NCBI RefSeq assembly: GCF_003347595.2
Contig: NZ_QCZK02000008.1
Span: 1 to 54,269, forward strand
Length of the DNA stretch: 54,269 nucleotides
Source: Botryobacter ruber
GTDB taxonomy: Bacteria; Bacteroidota; Bacteroidia; Cytophagales; Hymenobacteraceae
Reading direction: 5' to 3'
Below, piece after piece: positions 41,490 through 49,823 of the stretch. The stretch's first letter is position 1; each line of letters starts with the position of its first letter. The notes below the pieces were generated by a model. That model was not told where the DNA came from. It searched no databases and saw nothing but the letters and a program-made list of their open reading frames with translations. The position numbers and the translations under genes are program-made.

Positions 41490-42836
41490 TCAATGCCTCA
41501 CCAGGTTATGCTCCAGCTCTTCCAGGGTCTGGCCCTTTGTTTCTTTTACTTTGCCTTTCACGAACAAAAAGCCCAGGAAGCAGATGCCGGCGTAGAGGTA
41601 GAAGGGGCCGTAGGTGCCGATTTTTTCTGCCAGAATCGGGAAGGTGAAGACCAGCACGAAGTAGGCTGCCCACAGCGACACGATGGCCACCGAAGAGGCC
41701 ATGCCGCGTATCTTGTTCGGGAAAATTTCGGAAATCAGAACCCAGGTGACAGGTGCCAGCGAGGTGGCATACATGGCAATGGCCAGCAGCACGAACACCG
41801 ACACCAGCCCGGCCGCTGCCTGGTTCTGGAGCAGGAAGGCCAGCGCGATGTAGACCACCGACAGCCCCAGCGAACCAATGAGCATGAGCGGGCGGCGGCC
41901 CAGCTTGTCTACCTGCCACATGGCCACCAGCGTGAATACCAGGTTGACAAAACCAATGGCTACCGTTTCGAAAAGCTGCTGGTTCAGGTCGGCTCCTACC
42001 GATTCGAAGATGGTGGAGGTGTAGTTGAATACTACATTAATGCCGCATAGCTGCTGAAACACCGCCAGCGTAATACCCACCAGCACAGCAGGCCGCACAG
42101 CTTTCTGGAACACCGCCGCATACGACTGCTGCTGCACGCCCTGCAGGGAGGCTTCGATATCGGACAACGTGTTGTGCACGAAAGGTGCATTTCCGATTTT
42201 AGCCAGTACCCCTTCCGCCTGCTGGTGCCGCCCCGCCTTTACCAGCCACCGCGGACTTTCGGGCAGCCACAGCACCCCCAGCAGGAACAAGACCGAGGGC
42301 ACTGCGCCTAACCCGAACATGAGGCGCCAGACTTCCGGACCACCATCGGCAAGGGTGTAATTCACAAGGTTGGTAACGAGGATACCTAGCACAATCGTCA
42401 GCTGGTTGATGGCTACGTTGCGGCCACGTACCGCAGCTGGTGAGATTTCGGCGATGTAGAGCGGGCTCAGGATAGATGCCATGCCCACCCCGATACCTGC
42501 CGCAAAGCGCATCAGGATAAAGGTGGTCAGGCTGTAGGAAAAGGCCATGCCTAGTGAGGAAATGGCAAAGATGGCAGCGGCCAGCAGCAGTCCGGGTTTT
42601 CGGCCACGGCGGTCGGCGATTCTACCAGCCAGCAGGCAACCCACAATACAACCCAGGGCAAGGGAGCTCGTCAGGAAACCTTCCCACCAGGCATCGAGCT
42701 GAAACTCGGCGCGCAGGAAAGGCAGCGCTCCGGCTATCACAGCAAAGTCGAAGCCGAACAGGTAGCCTCCCAGCGCCGAGATAAAGGAAATGCCAACGAT
42801 GTAGCTGTTGTGATAGGTATAGGTTTGGTTGTTCAT
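41490..42836 (-). CDS. Sugar-porter family MFS transporter
   Basis: A 448-residue, 12-helix transporter with sugar-porter signatures: GGYLFGFDFAVIAGALPFLR at about 20-39, AGRIADRRGRKPGLLLAAAI, LYIAEISPAAVRGR at about 127-140, LWLPESPRWLV, and FQQLCGINVVFNYTSTIFE. The large loop before helix 7 is normal. XylE- and GlcP-like relatives bring hexoses or pentoses in with H+ or Na+. In this locus it should import the monosaccharide freed by GH2 and GH35, plausibly galactose or a related sugar. It lies 234 bp downstream of GH2 with a repeat between. Confidence 0.92.
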   Translation of the reverse strand: MNNQTYTYHNSYIVGISFISALGGYLFGFDFAVIAGALPFLRAEFQLDAWWEGFLTSSLALGCIVGCLLAGRIADRRGRKPGLLLAAAIFAISSLGMAFSYSLTTFILMRFAAGIGVGMASILSPLYIAEISPAAVRGRNVAINQLTIVLGILVTNLVNYTLADGGPEVWRLMFGLGAVPSVLFLLGVLWLPESPRWLVKAGRHQQAEGVLAKIGNAPFVHNTLSDIEASLQGVQQQSYAAVFQKAVRPAVLVGITLAVFQQLCGINVVFNYTSTIFESVGADLNQQLFETVAIGFVNLVFTLVAMWQVDKLGRRPLMLIGSLGLSVVYIALAFLLQNQAAAGLVSVFVLLAIAMYATSLAPVTWVLISEIFPNKIRGMASSVAIVSLWAAYFVLVFTFPILAEKIGTYGPFYLYAGICFLGFLFVKGKVKETKGQTLEELEHNLVRH

Positions 42837-42884
42837 TGGCTTACCTTTTAATTTTATCTGTTTCTATGTTTTCTGCGCATCCGG

Positions 42885-42922
42885 ATTTGTTCTGCACCTG
42901 CCACCATTGCCACTGCTGCTGG
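42885..42922 (-). repeat. Dispersed ~35-bp motif upstream of the sugar porter
   Basis: The best-preserved copy; minus-strand core GTGGCAATGGTGGCAGGTGC followed by AGAACAAAT. It lies 49-86 bases before the transporter start. Confidence 0.6.
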
Positions 42923-42941
42923 TTTCCGGTATAGTAATTTG

Positions 42942-43074
42942 GTAGGGACAGGTCGCGACCTGTCCGAGTCTGCGATTAAGCAGAAAAAGTAACTAAGGGT
43001 GATAACGTTTGGCATTTTATGTATCCTGCACGATTGCCGGTGCACGATTGGGCAGGGGTAAACCCTGCCCCTAC
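42942..43074. repeat. Paired-hairpin element overlapping the GH2 stop codon
   Basis: The left end at 42942-42965 holds a perfect palindrome GGACAGGTCGCGACCTGTCC. The right end at 43050-43074 is GGGCAGGG-GTAAA-CCCTGCCC plus CTAC. The ends are inverse relatives of each other and of the element at 37612-37813. The terminal CTAC contains the TAG stop of the GH2 gene. Confidence 0.65.
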
Positions 43075-46007
43075 TTTGGTTGCTGCCCCTGGTTTGGTTT
43101 CAGCTCGTCGGGGCTGTCTTTGGTGAAGCTGGACCATTGCTCGCGGGATGGCGATTTGAACAGGTCCTGTACCAGGGCCAGCGACACCTCCTGCTGTGGA
43201 TTGAACTTGTCGGAGTTCATGTACCCCTGCAGGCTGTGGAACAGCTGCCGGGCGGCGGGACGGTCTTTGGCTTCGGGATTCAGGTCGGCACTTGATACGA
43301 TAAGTTTGCCCTTGCCTACTTTTGCTTCGAAAATAAGGCCCAGCTGGCGGTTCATGAACCAGGTATCGATGGGCTGCACGATAGACCGGAAGCCTTTCGG
43401 GAAGTCCTCCAGGTGCATCACCTGCGCCCGGTTCACTACCTCCCACCACTGCAGGTCGGTGAAGTTTTCGGTCGGGAAGCTGGCGAAGGCCGGATGTGCC
43501 GCATCGATGTGGCAACCGGTGATGTGCGGCGGGCGCATCTTAAACCAGGAGGTGTTCCAGAAGACGGGGGTGTAGTACATCACAATCTCTTTGCCTTTCA
43601 CCACCTTGCCTGCAGCATTCAGGAAAACCTTACCACCTTTGCTGAGCACCTCTTCTGCCTTCTTATCCAGCACCGTGGTGTAATATACATCCGTCTTCAC
43701 GTCAGGCAGGGCAGCAGGATATACCCAGAAATCCCAGTCGTTGGCAAAGGAGGTGTTCTCCAGTTTTACCTCCAGGTTCAGTTTTATAGCCTGCGTTATT
43801 TTATTCAGGGGCAGCTCGATGGTGCCGGCTGTGGTGTTGGTGCCTACCGGATAGGTTTTAGCCGGAAAACTGCCGCTGCCTATTACAGTTCCCTTCTCGT
43901 CTTTCACCGTCCAGCGGGCTACGGTGTTGGTCAGGTTTGCTGCCCCTGCGTGGTGAATTTCAATTTCTGCCTGAAAGTTCTCGTTGTTCGTGTACACGAA
44001 TTTGGGAATGCGGCTGAGCGGGACGGTGGTGTTGCAGAAGCGGCTGAATTCTTCTGCCGATATATACCCTTTGCTGTCCCAGAAGGCATCGACTACGCCT
44101 ACCAGCGCAGTACCCTGACCGGGAAAGTCCTGCAGGCCCAGGAGCTGAAAACCAGCTAGGCCGGGGGTACGGAAGGATTTTTCAATCTCCTGCTTGTAAC
44201 TCAGCGCCTGCAACTTGCCGGAAGCCATCAGGAAGTCTTCTGCCCTGTCGCCCATGCCGCGGTCCTGCAGGTCTTCGCGGAACAGCTCGAAGTTTTTAGC
44301 ACGATAGGCGCCCGTGTATTTTTCTATCTCTTTAAAATTCGGGAAGGCCACCCACTGCCCCATCTCGTGCGTCACGTAGGGCACCTTAAAGCCTTCTATT
44401 TTCTCGCGATAATCGGAAACAGTTTCGGGACGGGTATTCGTCCAGTTCAGGCCACGCGGACCGGACTTGACCATGTACTCGTTTTCGGGCACCAGCGGCC
44501 AGCTCATGGCTACGGATGCTCCGGTGTAGATGCGGCGCGGGTCTTTGGCTTTCCAGTAGGCAATAAATTCTGCCAGGTATTTTGCCTGCCGTCCGCCCCG
44601 AGGTTCGTTTCCGGCAGCCAGCATGGTGAAGGAAGCATAGTTGCCGAAGTGTTCCGCTATCCGGTCTGTTTCTTCATAAATAAACTTATCAATAGGTTTG
44701 CCGTCGCCGAGGGAGGTGCTGTGGTTGGGCCACGACGGTCCTTCGGGCTGCAGGTAGAATCCGATTTTGTCGGCGGCGATAAAGGCGGCTTCCGGCGGGC
44801 TCCAGGAGTGGAAGCGGAAGTGATTGAGGCCGTGTGCTTTGGCAACTGTAAAGATACGCTCCCAGGCAGGTACGTCCGTGGCCGGGTAGCCGGTAAGCGG
44901 AAACTCGCTGTTGTTGAGGGTGCCCCGGAGGAAAACCGGTTGGCCATTGACGGTGATGCGGGTGCCATCGGTGCCAATTTCACGCATCCCGAACTGCACC
45001 TGCTTTTCTTCTTTCAGTCCGCCCTTGCCTTCAAGCTTTGCCGTGAGCCTGTAAAGCGCTGGGCTGAACTCGTCCCAGGTCAGCAGCTTCTCCCCCATTG
45101 GCAGCGTCAGTTCCAGTTCGTTCTGGCCGGGCTGCAGGGTTAGTTTCTGGTCTTTGAGCTTTACCTCGTGCTTTTTATCAGTATTGAAGCTCTTGGCCTC
45201 CAGCTGTAGTTTCACCGCCTGCTGTTTGCCGGTGTTGTTCTGGAGCTTCAGCTTTACAAGCGCCGATTTTGTTTTGAGGTTGGGGTAAACCTGGATGTTG
45301 TAGACGTAGGTCTGTGCAGTTGCTTTGAGCAACATGTCACCCACTACACCGTTCCAGTTGCCCTGGGTGTGGTCGGAGATGCTGTGGGAGTTGGTGCCTA
45401 CGTTTACTTCCGGGGTGATGGTGTTGTCGATGCGGAGGGTGATGGTGTGTTTGCCGGGGCTCAGGTAGCCGGTGAGGTCATACTCATGCGGCGCCACCAG
45501 CGAGTATTGTTTGCCCTCCACCTTCTTCTCATCTACCCACACCTCCGACTGAATATGCACCCGTTCCAGGTGCAGCACCACGCGTTTGCCTTTCCAGTTG
45601 CCGGGCACTGTTACCTCCTTCTGGTACCAGGCGGGGCCTACATAATGCTTTACGGGCGTAAGCCAAAAAGGCACTTTGATGTTGCCCGGTTGCCGGAACT
45701 TTGCCATTCGCGGGTTATAAAAAAAGGAACTGTCGTAGATGCTGGCAGTCCATTTTGTAGTAAGCGTGATGTCGTCGCCTTTCAGGTTTTCGGCCATGGA
45801 ACCGGGCAGTTTCACGGTTTCGGGCAACTGCCGCGCAAACCACTGCTCCTTTACGCCGGTATCGGTCCGGTCGATGGCAAAGCGCCACTCCCCTGCCAGC
45901 GACAGTTCCTGGGCAAAGGCAGCAGTTAGCGATAACCAAAAGGTGCAGAGGCAAAGGAGGCTGGTGCTAAGAATATTTTTCATCAGGATGGATAATATTT
46001 TGCTCAT
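43071..46007 (-). CDS. GH2 family exo-glycosidase (beta-galactosidase/glucuronidase type)
   Basis: A 978-residue exported enzyme (signal ending near TAAFAQ at 33; the ATG at 45983 is an equally good start). Domains: jelly-roll sugar-binding domain (about 35-240, with WYQKEVTVPGNWKGKRVVLH), immunoglobulin-like sandwich, and TIM barrel from about 340 (GREIGTDG-like start, then HGLNHFRFHSWSPPEAAF). The acid/base Glu468 is in AAGNEPRGG; the nucleophile is likely in VTHEMGQW. A C-terminal region of ~300 residues follows. Substrate is not certain. It is the first gene of the locus and divergent from the AraC regulator. Its stop codon is part of a repeat element. Confidence 0.87.
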   Translation of the reverse strand: MSKILSILMKNILSTSLLCLCTFWLSLTAAFAQELSLAGEWRFAIDRTDTGVKEQWFARQLPETVKLPGSMAENLKGDDITLTTKWTASIYDSSFFYNPRMAKFRQPGNIKVPFWLTPVKHYVGPAWYQKEVTVPGNWKGKRVVLHLERVHIQSEVWVDEKKVEGKQYSLVAPHEYDLTGYLSPGKHTITLRIDNTITPEVNVGTNSHSISDHTQGNWNGVVGDMLLKATAQTYVYNIQVYPNLKTKSALVKLKLQNNTGKQQAVKLQLEAKSFNTDKKHEVKLKDQKLTLQPGQNELELTLPMGEKLLTWDEFSPALYRLTAKLEGKGGLKEEKQVQFGMREIGTDGTRITVNGQPVFLRGTLNNSEFPLTGYPATDVPAWERIFTVAKAHGLNHFRFHSWSPPEAAFIAADKIGFYLQPEGPSWPNHSTSLGDGKPIDKFIYEETDRIAEHFGNYASFTMLAAGNEPRGGRQAKYLAEFIAYWKAKDPRRIYTGASVAMSWPLVPENEYMVKSGPRGLNWTNTRPETVSDYREKIEGFKVPYVTHEMGQWVAFPNFKEIEKYTGAYRAKNFELFREDLQDRGMGDRAEDFLMASGKLQALSYKQEIEKSFRTPGLAGFQLLGLQDFPGQGTALVGVVDAFWDSKGYISAEEFSRFCNTTVPLSRIPKFVYTNNENFQAEIEIHHAGAANLTNTVARWTVKDEKGTVIGSGSFPAKTYPVGTNTTAGTIELPLNKITQAIKLNLEVKLENTSFANDWDFWVYPAALPDVKTDVYYTTVLDKKAEEVLSKGGKVFLNAAGKVVKGKEIVMYYTPVFWNTSWFKMRPPHITGCHIDAAHPAFASFPTENFTDLQWWEVVNRAQVMHLEDFPKGFRSIVQPIDTWFMNRQLGLIFEAKVGKGKLIVSSADLNPEAKDRPAARQLFHSLQGYMNSDKFNPQQEVSLALVQDLFKSPSREQWSSFTKDSPDELKPNQGQQPK

Positions 46008-46148
46008 AAGATAAACGTGCCGGCTAACCGGATTCCCTGTTTCATTGCTGCTTTCAGCCTACGCTACTTCCCGGAGTTACTTCAGTAATTCACAGCTGGT
46101 TCGGCAGCTAACCGAGATTCAGAAACGCAGACCAGAACGAGCAGTAGT

Positions 46149-46168
46149 TAGTAGCTACTACAAATATA
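46149..46168 (-). promoter_or_regulatory. Candidate promoter and operator of the GH2 locus
   Basis: On the minus strand TATATTTG at 46168-46161 fits the TAnnTTTG -7 element, about 155 bases before the GH2 start. Directly after it, at 46149-46160, lies the perfect 12-bp palindrome TAGTAGCTACTA, around the expected transcription start. A -33 TTTG is not clear. The AraC gene diverges from here. Confidence 0.45.
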
Positions 46169-46264
46169 GGACAGCCCGGGCTTGTAATAAATAGATAATT
46201 TACCGAAATAGCTGGACAATATTCCGGTTCGGTATCAAATACAACCATACAGCAGCAGAAGCCT

Positions 46265-47191
46265 ATGCACAAGCAACAACAGCATGCAACCGTTACAGCG
46301 AAACATCAGCCGGAAAGAACAAAGATCCAGGAGGGGTTTGCTGGTCAACGCATGATTGTACTGCCGCCGAATGTGATGCACAATATCACCCAAAACCCCT
46401 TGATTCAGCACCTCTACCTGACAGCTATCGGCTATTATCCGCACGCCCTGCACCACGACCGCGAACGGAAAACGGGCAGTCCTGAATACATTCTGCTCTA
46501 TTGTGTAGAAGGGAGCGGGTTCATCTACCAGGGCAGCAAGTGTTACCAGCTCCTGCCCAATAGCTACATCATCATTCCCCCCAACACCCCACACCACTAC
46601 TACAGCTCCGAAACAGACCCCTGGAGCATTTACTGGGCACATTTCACCGGCGACCATGCCGGCCTCTATTACAACCGTTACACGGCAGGGCTGCAAGCCG
46701 AGGTAAATCCTGTGCCCTACACCGAAAGCAGGATAAGCCTGTTCAACCAGCTCCTGACCACGTTGGAGAGCGGCCTGGGAGAGCGGGAAATAGAAATCTG
46801 TAACCTGCAGTTTCTGCACTTCCTCACCACCTTTGTTTATCAGCGCGAGCTTAATCCTTTGGCAGGCAAATCGGACGCCGTGAGCAGGTCGGTTGCTTTT
46901 ATGAAGGAGCACCTGAACAGCAACTTTACCATCCGGGAGCTGGCATCGCAGCAAAGCCTTTCCGTTTCGCAGTTTTCGGGCTTGTTCCGCAGAAAAACCG
47001 GTTTTGCTCCTATGCAGTATTTTAACCAGCTAAAGGTGCAGCAGTCGTGCCAGTACCTGTATTTTACCGACCGGAGCATCAAGGAAATTTGCCTGGAGCT
47101 TGGGTTTGAAGATCCGTATTATTTTTCACGGCTGTTTAAAAAACTGATGGGGCTTTCGCCGTCCCAGTACCGTAACATGCACCAGAAATAA
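46265..47191 (+). CDS. AraC-family transcriptional regulator
   Basis: A 308-residue regulator: a cupin-like effector domain at about 60-170 (YILLYCVEGSGFIYQGSKCY, YIIIPPNTPHHYYSSETDPW) and two C-terminal helix-turn-helix units at about 205-305 (FTIRELASQQSLSVSQFSGL, IKEICLELGFEDPYYFSRLF, then KKLMGLSPSQYR). The cupin type is that of sugar-responsive activators such as AraC/RhaS. It is transcribed away from GH2 across a 257-bp intergenic region and is the natural candidate to control GH2, the transporter, DUF5107 and GH35 in response to a sugar. This is unlike the hybrid two-component or ECF-sigma control usual for polysaccharide loci in this phylum. Confidence 0.92.
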   Translation: MHKQQQHATVTAKHQPERTKIQEGFAGQRMIVLPPNVMHNITQNPLIQHLYLTAIGYYPHALHHDRERKTGSPEYILLYCVEGSGFIYQGSKCYQLLPNSYIIIPPNTPHHYYSSETDPWSIYWAHFTGDHAGLYYNRYTAGLQAEVNPVPYTESRISLFNQLLTTLESGLGEREIEICNLQFLHFLTTFVYQRELNPLAGKSDAVSRSVAFMKEHLNSNFTIRELASQQSLSVSQFSGLFRRKTGFAPMQYFNQLKVQQSCQYLYFTDRSIKEICLELGFEDPYYFSRLFKKLMGLSPSQYRNMHQK

Positions 47192-47390
47192 CAAGACTAG
47201 CTTTTACAAAATGGAATAGCAACAAAGAAGCTGGCCGACATATTCTGTCTGCGGACTGCAGACAGTGTGCCCAGTGGCTGTTAGCCCAGAATATAAAATA
47301 CACCTGAACCATGGGCGTTTCATGCAATTGGAGCTACATGAAATTTGTACTGTTTCCGTGCTCAGAAAGCACCGATATATCATCGGGTAA

Positions 47391-47426
47391 GCAGCAGAGG
47401 CTATGGTGGCAGGTGCAGCAAAATAA
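47391..47426 (+). repeat. Dispersed ~35-bp motif
   Basis: Plus-strand copy with core GAGGCTATGGTGGCAGGTGC followed by AGCAAAATAA, about 60 bases before the small exported ORF at 47486. Confidence 0.55.
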
Positions 47427-47473
47427 CAGCACAAAATTATTCCCTTACACATCCATATCAGCTGTTATTCTTG

Positions 47474-47481
47474 TATATTTG
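47474..47481 (+). promoter_or_regulatory. TAnnTTTG-type -7 box
   Basis: TATATTTG matches the Bacteroidota -7 consensus and lies 4 bases before the ATG at 47486. If used, the transcript would begin at or just after this ATG, so the message would be leaderless or the start lies further on. Confidence 0.4.
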
Positions 47482-47485
47482 GTAT

Positions 47486-47863
47486 ATGGAAAACTGTTTC
47501 AAATCAACATTGCTTACGCTTCTGGCCATTTGCCTGGCTTTTTTTGCAGGTGTTGGTTCAGGAAGCCTGCGCAGTGCTGCCTATGCCGAATCAGAAGGCA
47601 AACAGTTTCAATCAAACTATTCCCAGGGTGAGCAGCTAAAATTCCAGTTCTTCCAAAAAGGTGATGGTGAGACTGTTGTAAGTACAGTTAATTACCAGCC
47701 TGCTCCAAATGTTAAGAATTCACGGCTTGCCTGCTTAAGCATCCTGACTTCCATTGAAAAAGGTATACTAAGCAGCGCCACGCGATACCTGTTCTATGCA
47801 AGGACTATCTGCTGTAGCCTGGCAGGCTGTGCCATCATTTTCCCTTTCCATTATTTCTGGTAA
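47486..47863 (+). CDS. Small exported hypothetical protein
   Basis: From the ATG at 47486 this ORF encodes 125 residues with a good signal peptide (TLLTLLAICLAFFAGVGSGS, cleavage near SAAYA). The middle is polar (EGKQFQSNYSQGEQLKFQFF) and a C-terminal hydrophobic stretch contains CCSLAGCAIIFPFHYFW. The frame is open further upstream to 47345, but that part covers the dispersed motif and a promoter-like box and looks non-coding. No family recognised. The unusual Cys-rich end and low-complexity flanks leave doubt that it is expressed. Confidence 0.4.
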   Translation: MENCFKSTLLTLLAICLAFFAGVGSGSLRSAAYAESEGKQFQSNYSQGEQLKFQFFQKGDGETVVSTVNYQPAPNVKNSRLACLSILTSIEKGILSSATRYLFYARTICCSLAGCAIIFPFHYFW

Positions 47864-47987
47864 ATCCGTCTCTTTAGCTCAGGATGTACCCCAGTATACC
47901 TGATTTTTTTTCTTGTAGCCATTTTGCGGACGGCACTACCTGCCAGCTGCCAGGGCTACGTGTGTTTATATTTTAACAGAAACAAAG

Positions 47988-48503
47988 ATGGATTTAGAAA
48001 CAATAATAACAGGGCTCGTTTTCCTGGCACTGTGCATTTTGCCAGTCATTTACGTTCAAAGAAAACAAAAGGCGAAAAAGAAAAAGCTCATAAAAGAGTT
48101 TACTTCACTTGCACAGCATCGGCAAATCACCATTTCGCAACACGATTTCTGGCAACCGGATTATGCCATTGGCATTGACACTGTTAACAAGAAACTGCTC
48201 TATACACGGAAAAAAGAGGGCAACGAGCAGCTTATCGTTGTTGATTTACAGGATTTAAAGCAGTGCAGGGTGAACAACCTGTACCGGGATGCAAATGGAA
48301 GCAGGACAATTGACCTGATCGAACTGTCGCTGGTGTTTGCTAATGCCAAGACTCCGGAGAAAAAATTGGAGTTTTACAACAGAGAAGTAAATCTTAATTT
48401 TAATGATGAGCTGCTGCTGGCTCAAACATGGGAAAATATAATAAACTCCAGTTCAGCAGTAACTGCAAAGGCAAAGGATCGCTATGCAGTGAACGGCAGT
48501 TGA
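47988..48503 (+). CDS. Single-pass membrane hypothetical protein
   Basis: A 171-residue protein: an N-terminal membrane helix (ITGLVFLALCILPVIYVQRK at about 7-26), a strongly basic stretch (KQKAKKKK), then a soluble domain of about 130 residues with alternating strands (QPDYAIGIDTVNKKLLYTRK, EQLIVVDLQDLKQCRVN, LIELSLVFAN) that faces the cytoplasm by the positive-inside rule. The soluble part resembles a small PH-like beta domain, but I cannot confirm this. No operon partner. An intrinsic terminator follows 18 bases after the stop, and the IS element was inserted just beyond it. Confidence 0.75.
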   Translation: MDLETIITGLVFLALCILPVIYVQRKQKAKKKKLIKEFTSLAQHRQITISQHDFWQPDYAIGIDTVNKKLLYTRKKEGNEQLIVVDLQDLKQCRVNNLYRDANGSRTIDLIELSLVFANAKTPEKKLEFYNREVNLNFNDELLLAQTWENIINSSSAVTAKAKDRYAVNGS

Positions 48504-48521
48504 TGCGCGTACGCTGGTGCA

Positions 48522-48552
48522 ACAATCCGTACGGCAGTACGGATTGTTTTTA
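48522..48552 (+). terminator. Intrinsic terminator
   Basis: A perfect 11-bp stem (ACAATCCGTAC at 48522-48532, GTACGGATTGT at 48537-48547) with a 4-base loop is followed by TTTTAAT. It ends transcription of the membrane protein gene. The IS target duplication begins three bases after this feature's end. Confidence 0.8.
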
Positions 48553-48554
48553 AT

Positions 48555-48563
48555 GAATTTTTA
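48555..48563. repeat. Left target-site duplication of the IS element
   Basis: GAATTTTTA lies directly outside the left inverted repeat and is repeated at 49754-49762 directly outside the right one. Confidence 0.9.
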
Positions 48564-49753
48564 TATACTACGGTACAAAATGAATAAGTGAGGCACAAGA
48601 ACTTGTTATAGAGTTGAACCAAAATGACAAGTTATGTACGCTCACTTATTGCAAAAATTTAAGGACTTAGTTCCAGGATGGAAGTCCTCTCAAGTAAAGA
48701 ATACGCTATTGATGGTGGCTCTGTTGCTGGAAGAGAAGACAGTAAGCCTGTGGAAGTTGAAAGGTTCGGTTGGTAAGTTACTGGGTAACACCTCCACCGA
48801 CCCTCGGTCACACTACCAGCGGCTTAAGCGATGGCTCAAGCTCTCTGACTCTAACAAGCATATCTGGGCAGGCATGCTACAAGCTGCGGCAGGGCTACTG
48901 GAGAAAAAGAGTCGCTTTCTCATCCTGGACGGCAGCTCCTGGAAATGGGGCGGCAAGAAACATCACTTTCTCACCTTGAGCGTGCTTTACCAGGGAGTAA
49001 GTATTCCGCTCTGGTGGCAGGATTTGAAGAAGCTGGGAATCTCGAGCCAGTGGGAGCGTAAGCTGTTGCTGTGGATGGCCCGGAAAGTGCTCAACTTGAA
49101 GGGTAAGGTGCTACTGGCAGACAGGGAGTATGTCGGCACCCAATGGTTTGAAACCCTTCGGCAGGCAGGCATAGAGCTTGTCATCCGCCTGCGAAAAGGC
49201 AATTACAAGTACCAACTGGCAGCCAGAGGCAAATCGGTGGGTAAACTGGAGAATAAGGCTAAATCCCAGTTAGAGAAGCTGGTGTGGAAGAAGTTTACAC
49301 TTGAAGAGCATGACTACTATTACGTGCTAAAGGCTTACAGGGGCAGAGGCGGCAAGATTGAATTCCTACGTCTCATTTCCACTGTAACACCTGCTCTGGC
49401 CATGGAAGGCTATGGGTACAGATACAGAATAGAGACTATGTTCAAACACCTGAAAAGCAATGGCTTTCAGGTAGAGAACCTCAATATTAAGACACCCTGC
49501 AGGGTAGAGATGATGATGGCCGTTCTGGTGCTAGCGTATACGCTGTCAGTAGTATATGGGCTTAAGAACTACAAGCGACGTATAGGAATCAAAAAGCATG
49601 GTTGCCCTGAAATGAGCGTCTTCAGATATGGACTGGACTTGTGGCAGAACCACCTCCAGACTTTTAAACATTTCCTGCAACAGCTCTTCAACTATTGTAA
49701 GAACTGGTGCAATCGCCAGAATAACTTAGTATGGGAAAATGTACCGTAGTATA
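48564..49753 (+). mobile_element. Complete IS4-family insertion sequence
   Basis: The 1190-bp element is bounded by perfect 14-bp inverted repeats TATACTACGGTACA (48564-48577) and TGTACCGTAGTATA (49740-49753). It is flanked by the 9-bp direct duplication GAATTTTTA. It carries one intact DDE transposase gene. Intact ends, an exact duplication and an unbroken gene point to a recent insertion. The element landed in the space between two terminators and broke no gene. Confidence 0.93.
48634..49749 (+). CDS. IS4-family DDE transposase
   Basis: A 371-residue transposase. Catalytic residues are Asp99 (LILDGSSWKWG), Asp163 (LLADREYVGTQWF) and Glu267 in YRYRIETMFKHLK, which fits the Y-(2)-R-(3)-E-(6)-K signature of the family. 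The C-terminus is basic and hydrophobic (MMMAVLVLAYTLSVVYGLK). The stop lies inside the right inverted repeat. The start is 57 bases inside the left repeat. No frameshift or fusion; it should be active. Confidence 0.95.
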   Translation: MYAHLLQKFKDLVPGWKSSQVKNTLLMVALLLEEKTVSLWKLKGSVGKLLGNTSTDPRSHYQRLKRWLKLSDSNKHIWAGMLQAAAGLLEKKSRFLILDGSSWKWGGKKHHFLTLSVLYQGVSIPLWWQDLKKLGISSQWERKLLLWMARKVLNLKGKVLLADREYVGTQWFETLRQAGIELVIRLRKGNYKYQLAARGKSVGKLENKAKSQLEKLVWKKFTLEEHDYYYVLKAYRGRGGKIEFLRLISTVTPALAMEGYGYRYRIETMFKHLKSNGFQVENLNIKTPCRVEMMMAVLVLAYTLSVVYGLKNYKRRIGIKKHGCPEMSVFRYGLDLWQNHLQTFKHFLQQLFNYCKNWCNRQNNLVWENVP

Positions 49754-49762
49754 GAATTTTTA
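49754..49762. repeat. Right target-site duplication of the IS element
   Basis: GAATTTTTA, identical to 48555-48563. Confidence 0.9.
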
Positions 49763-49792
49763 TTAAAGTTGAGTAAATGGTTTGTGTCAAGG

Positions 49793-49823
49793 TTCGGGAT
49801 GTTTCATCCCGAATCTTTTCTTT
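49793..49823. terminator. Hairpin with T-rich tail
   Basis: Stem TTCGGGAT (49793-49800) and ATCCCGAA (49806-49813), loop of 5, followed by TCTTTTCTTTT on the plus strand. It could end read-through from the IS element. The stretch 49824-50066 shows nothing else I can name. Confidence 0.6.

Noticed and set aside
42854..43045. 63-codon minus-strand ORF upstream of the sugar porter
   Set aside because: It runs through the paired-hairpin repeat and the dispersed motif; best explained as repeat-derived.
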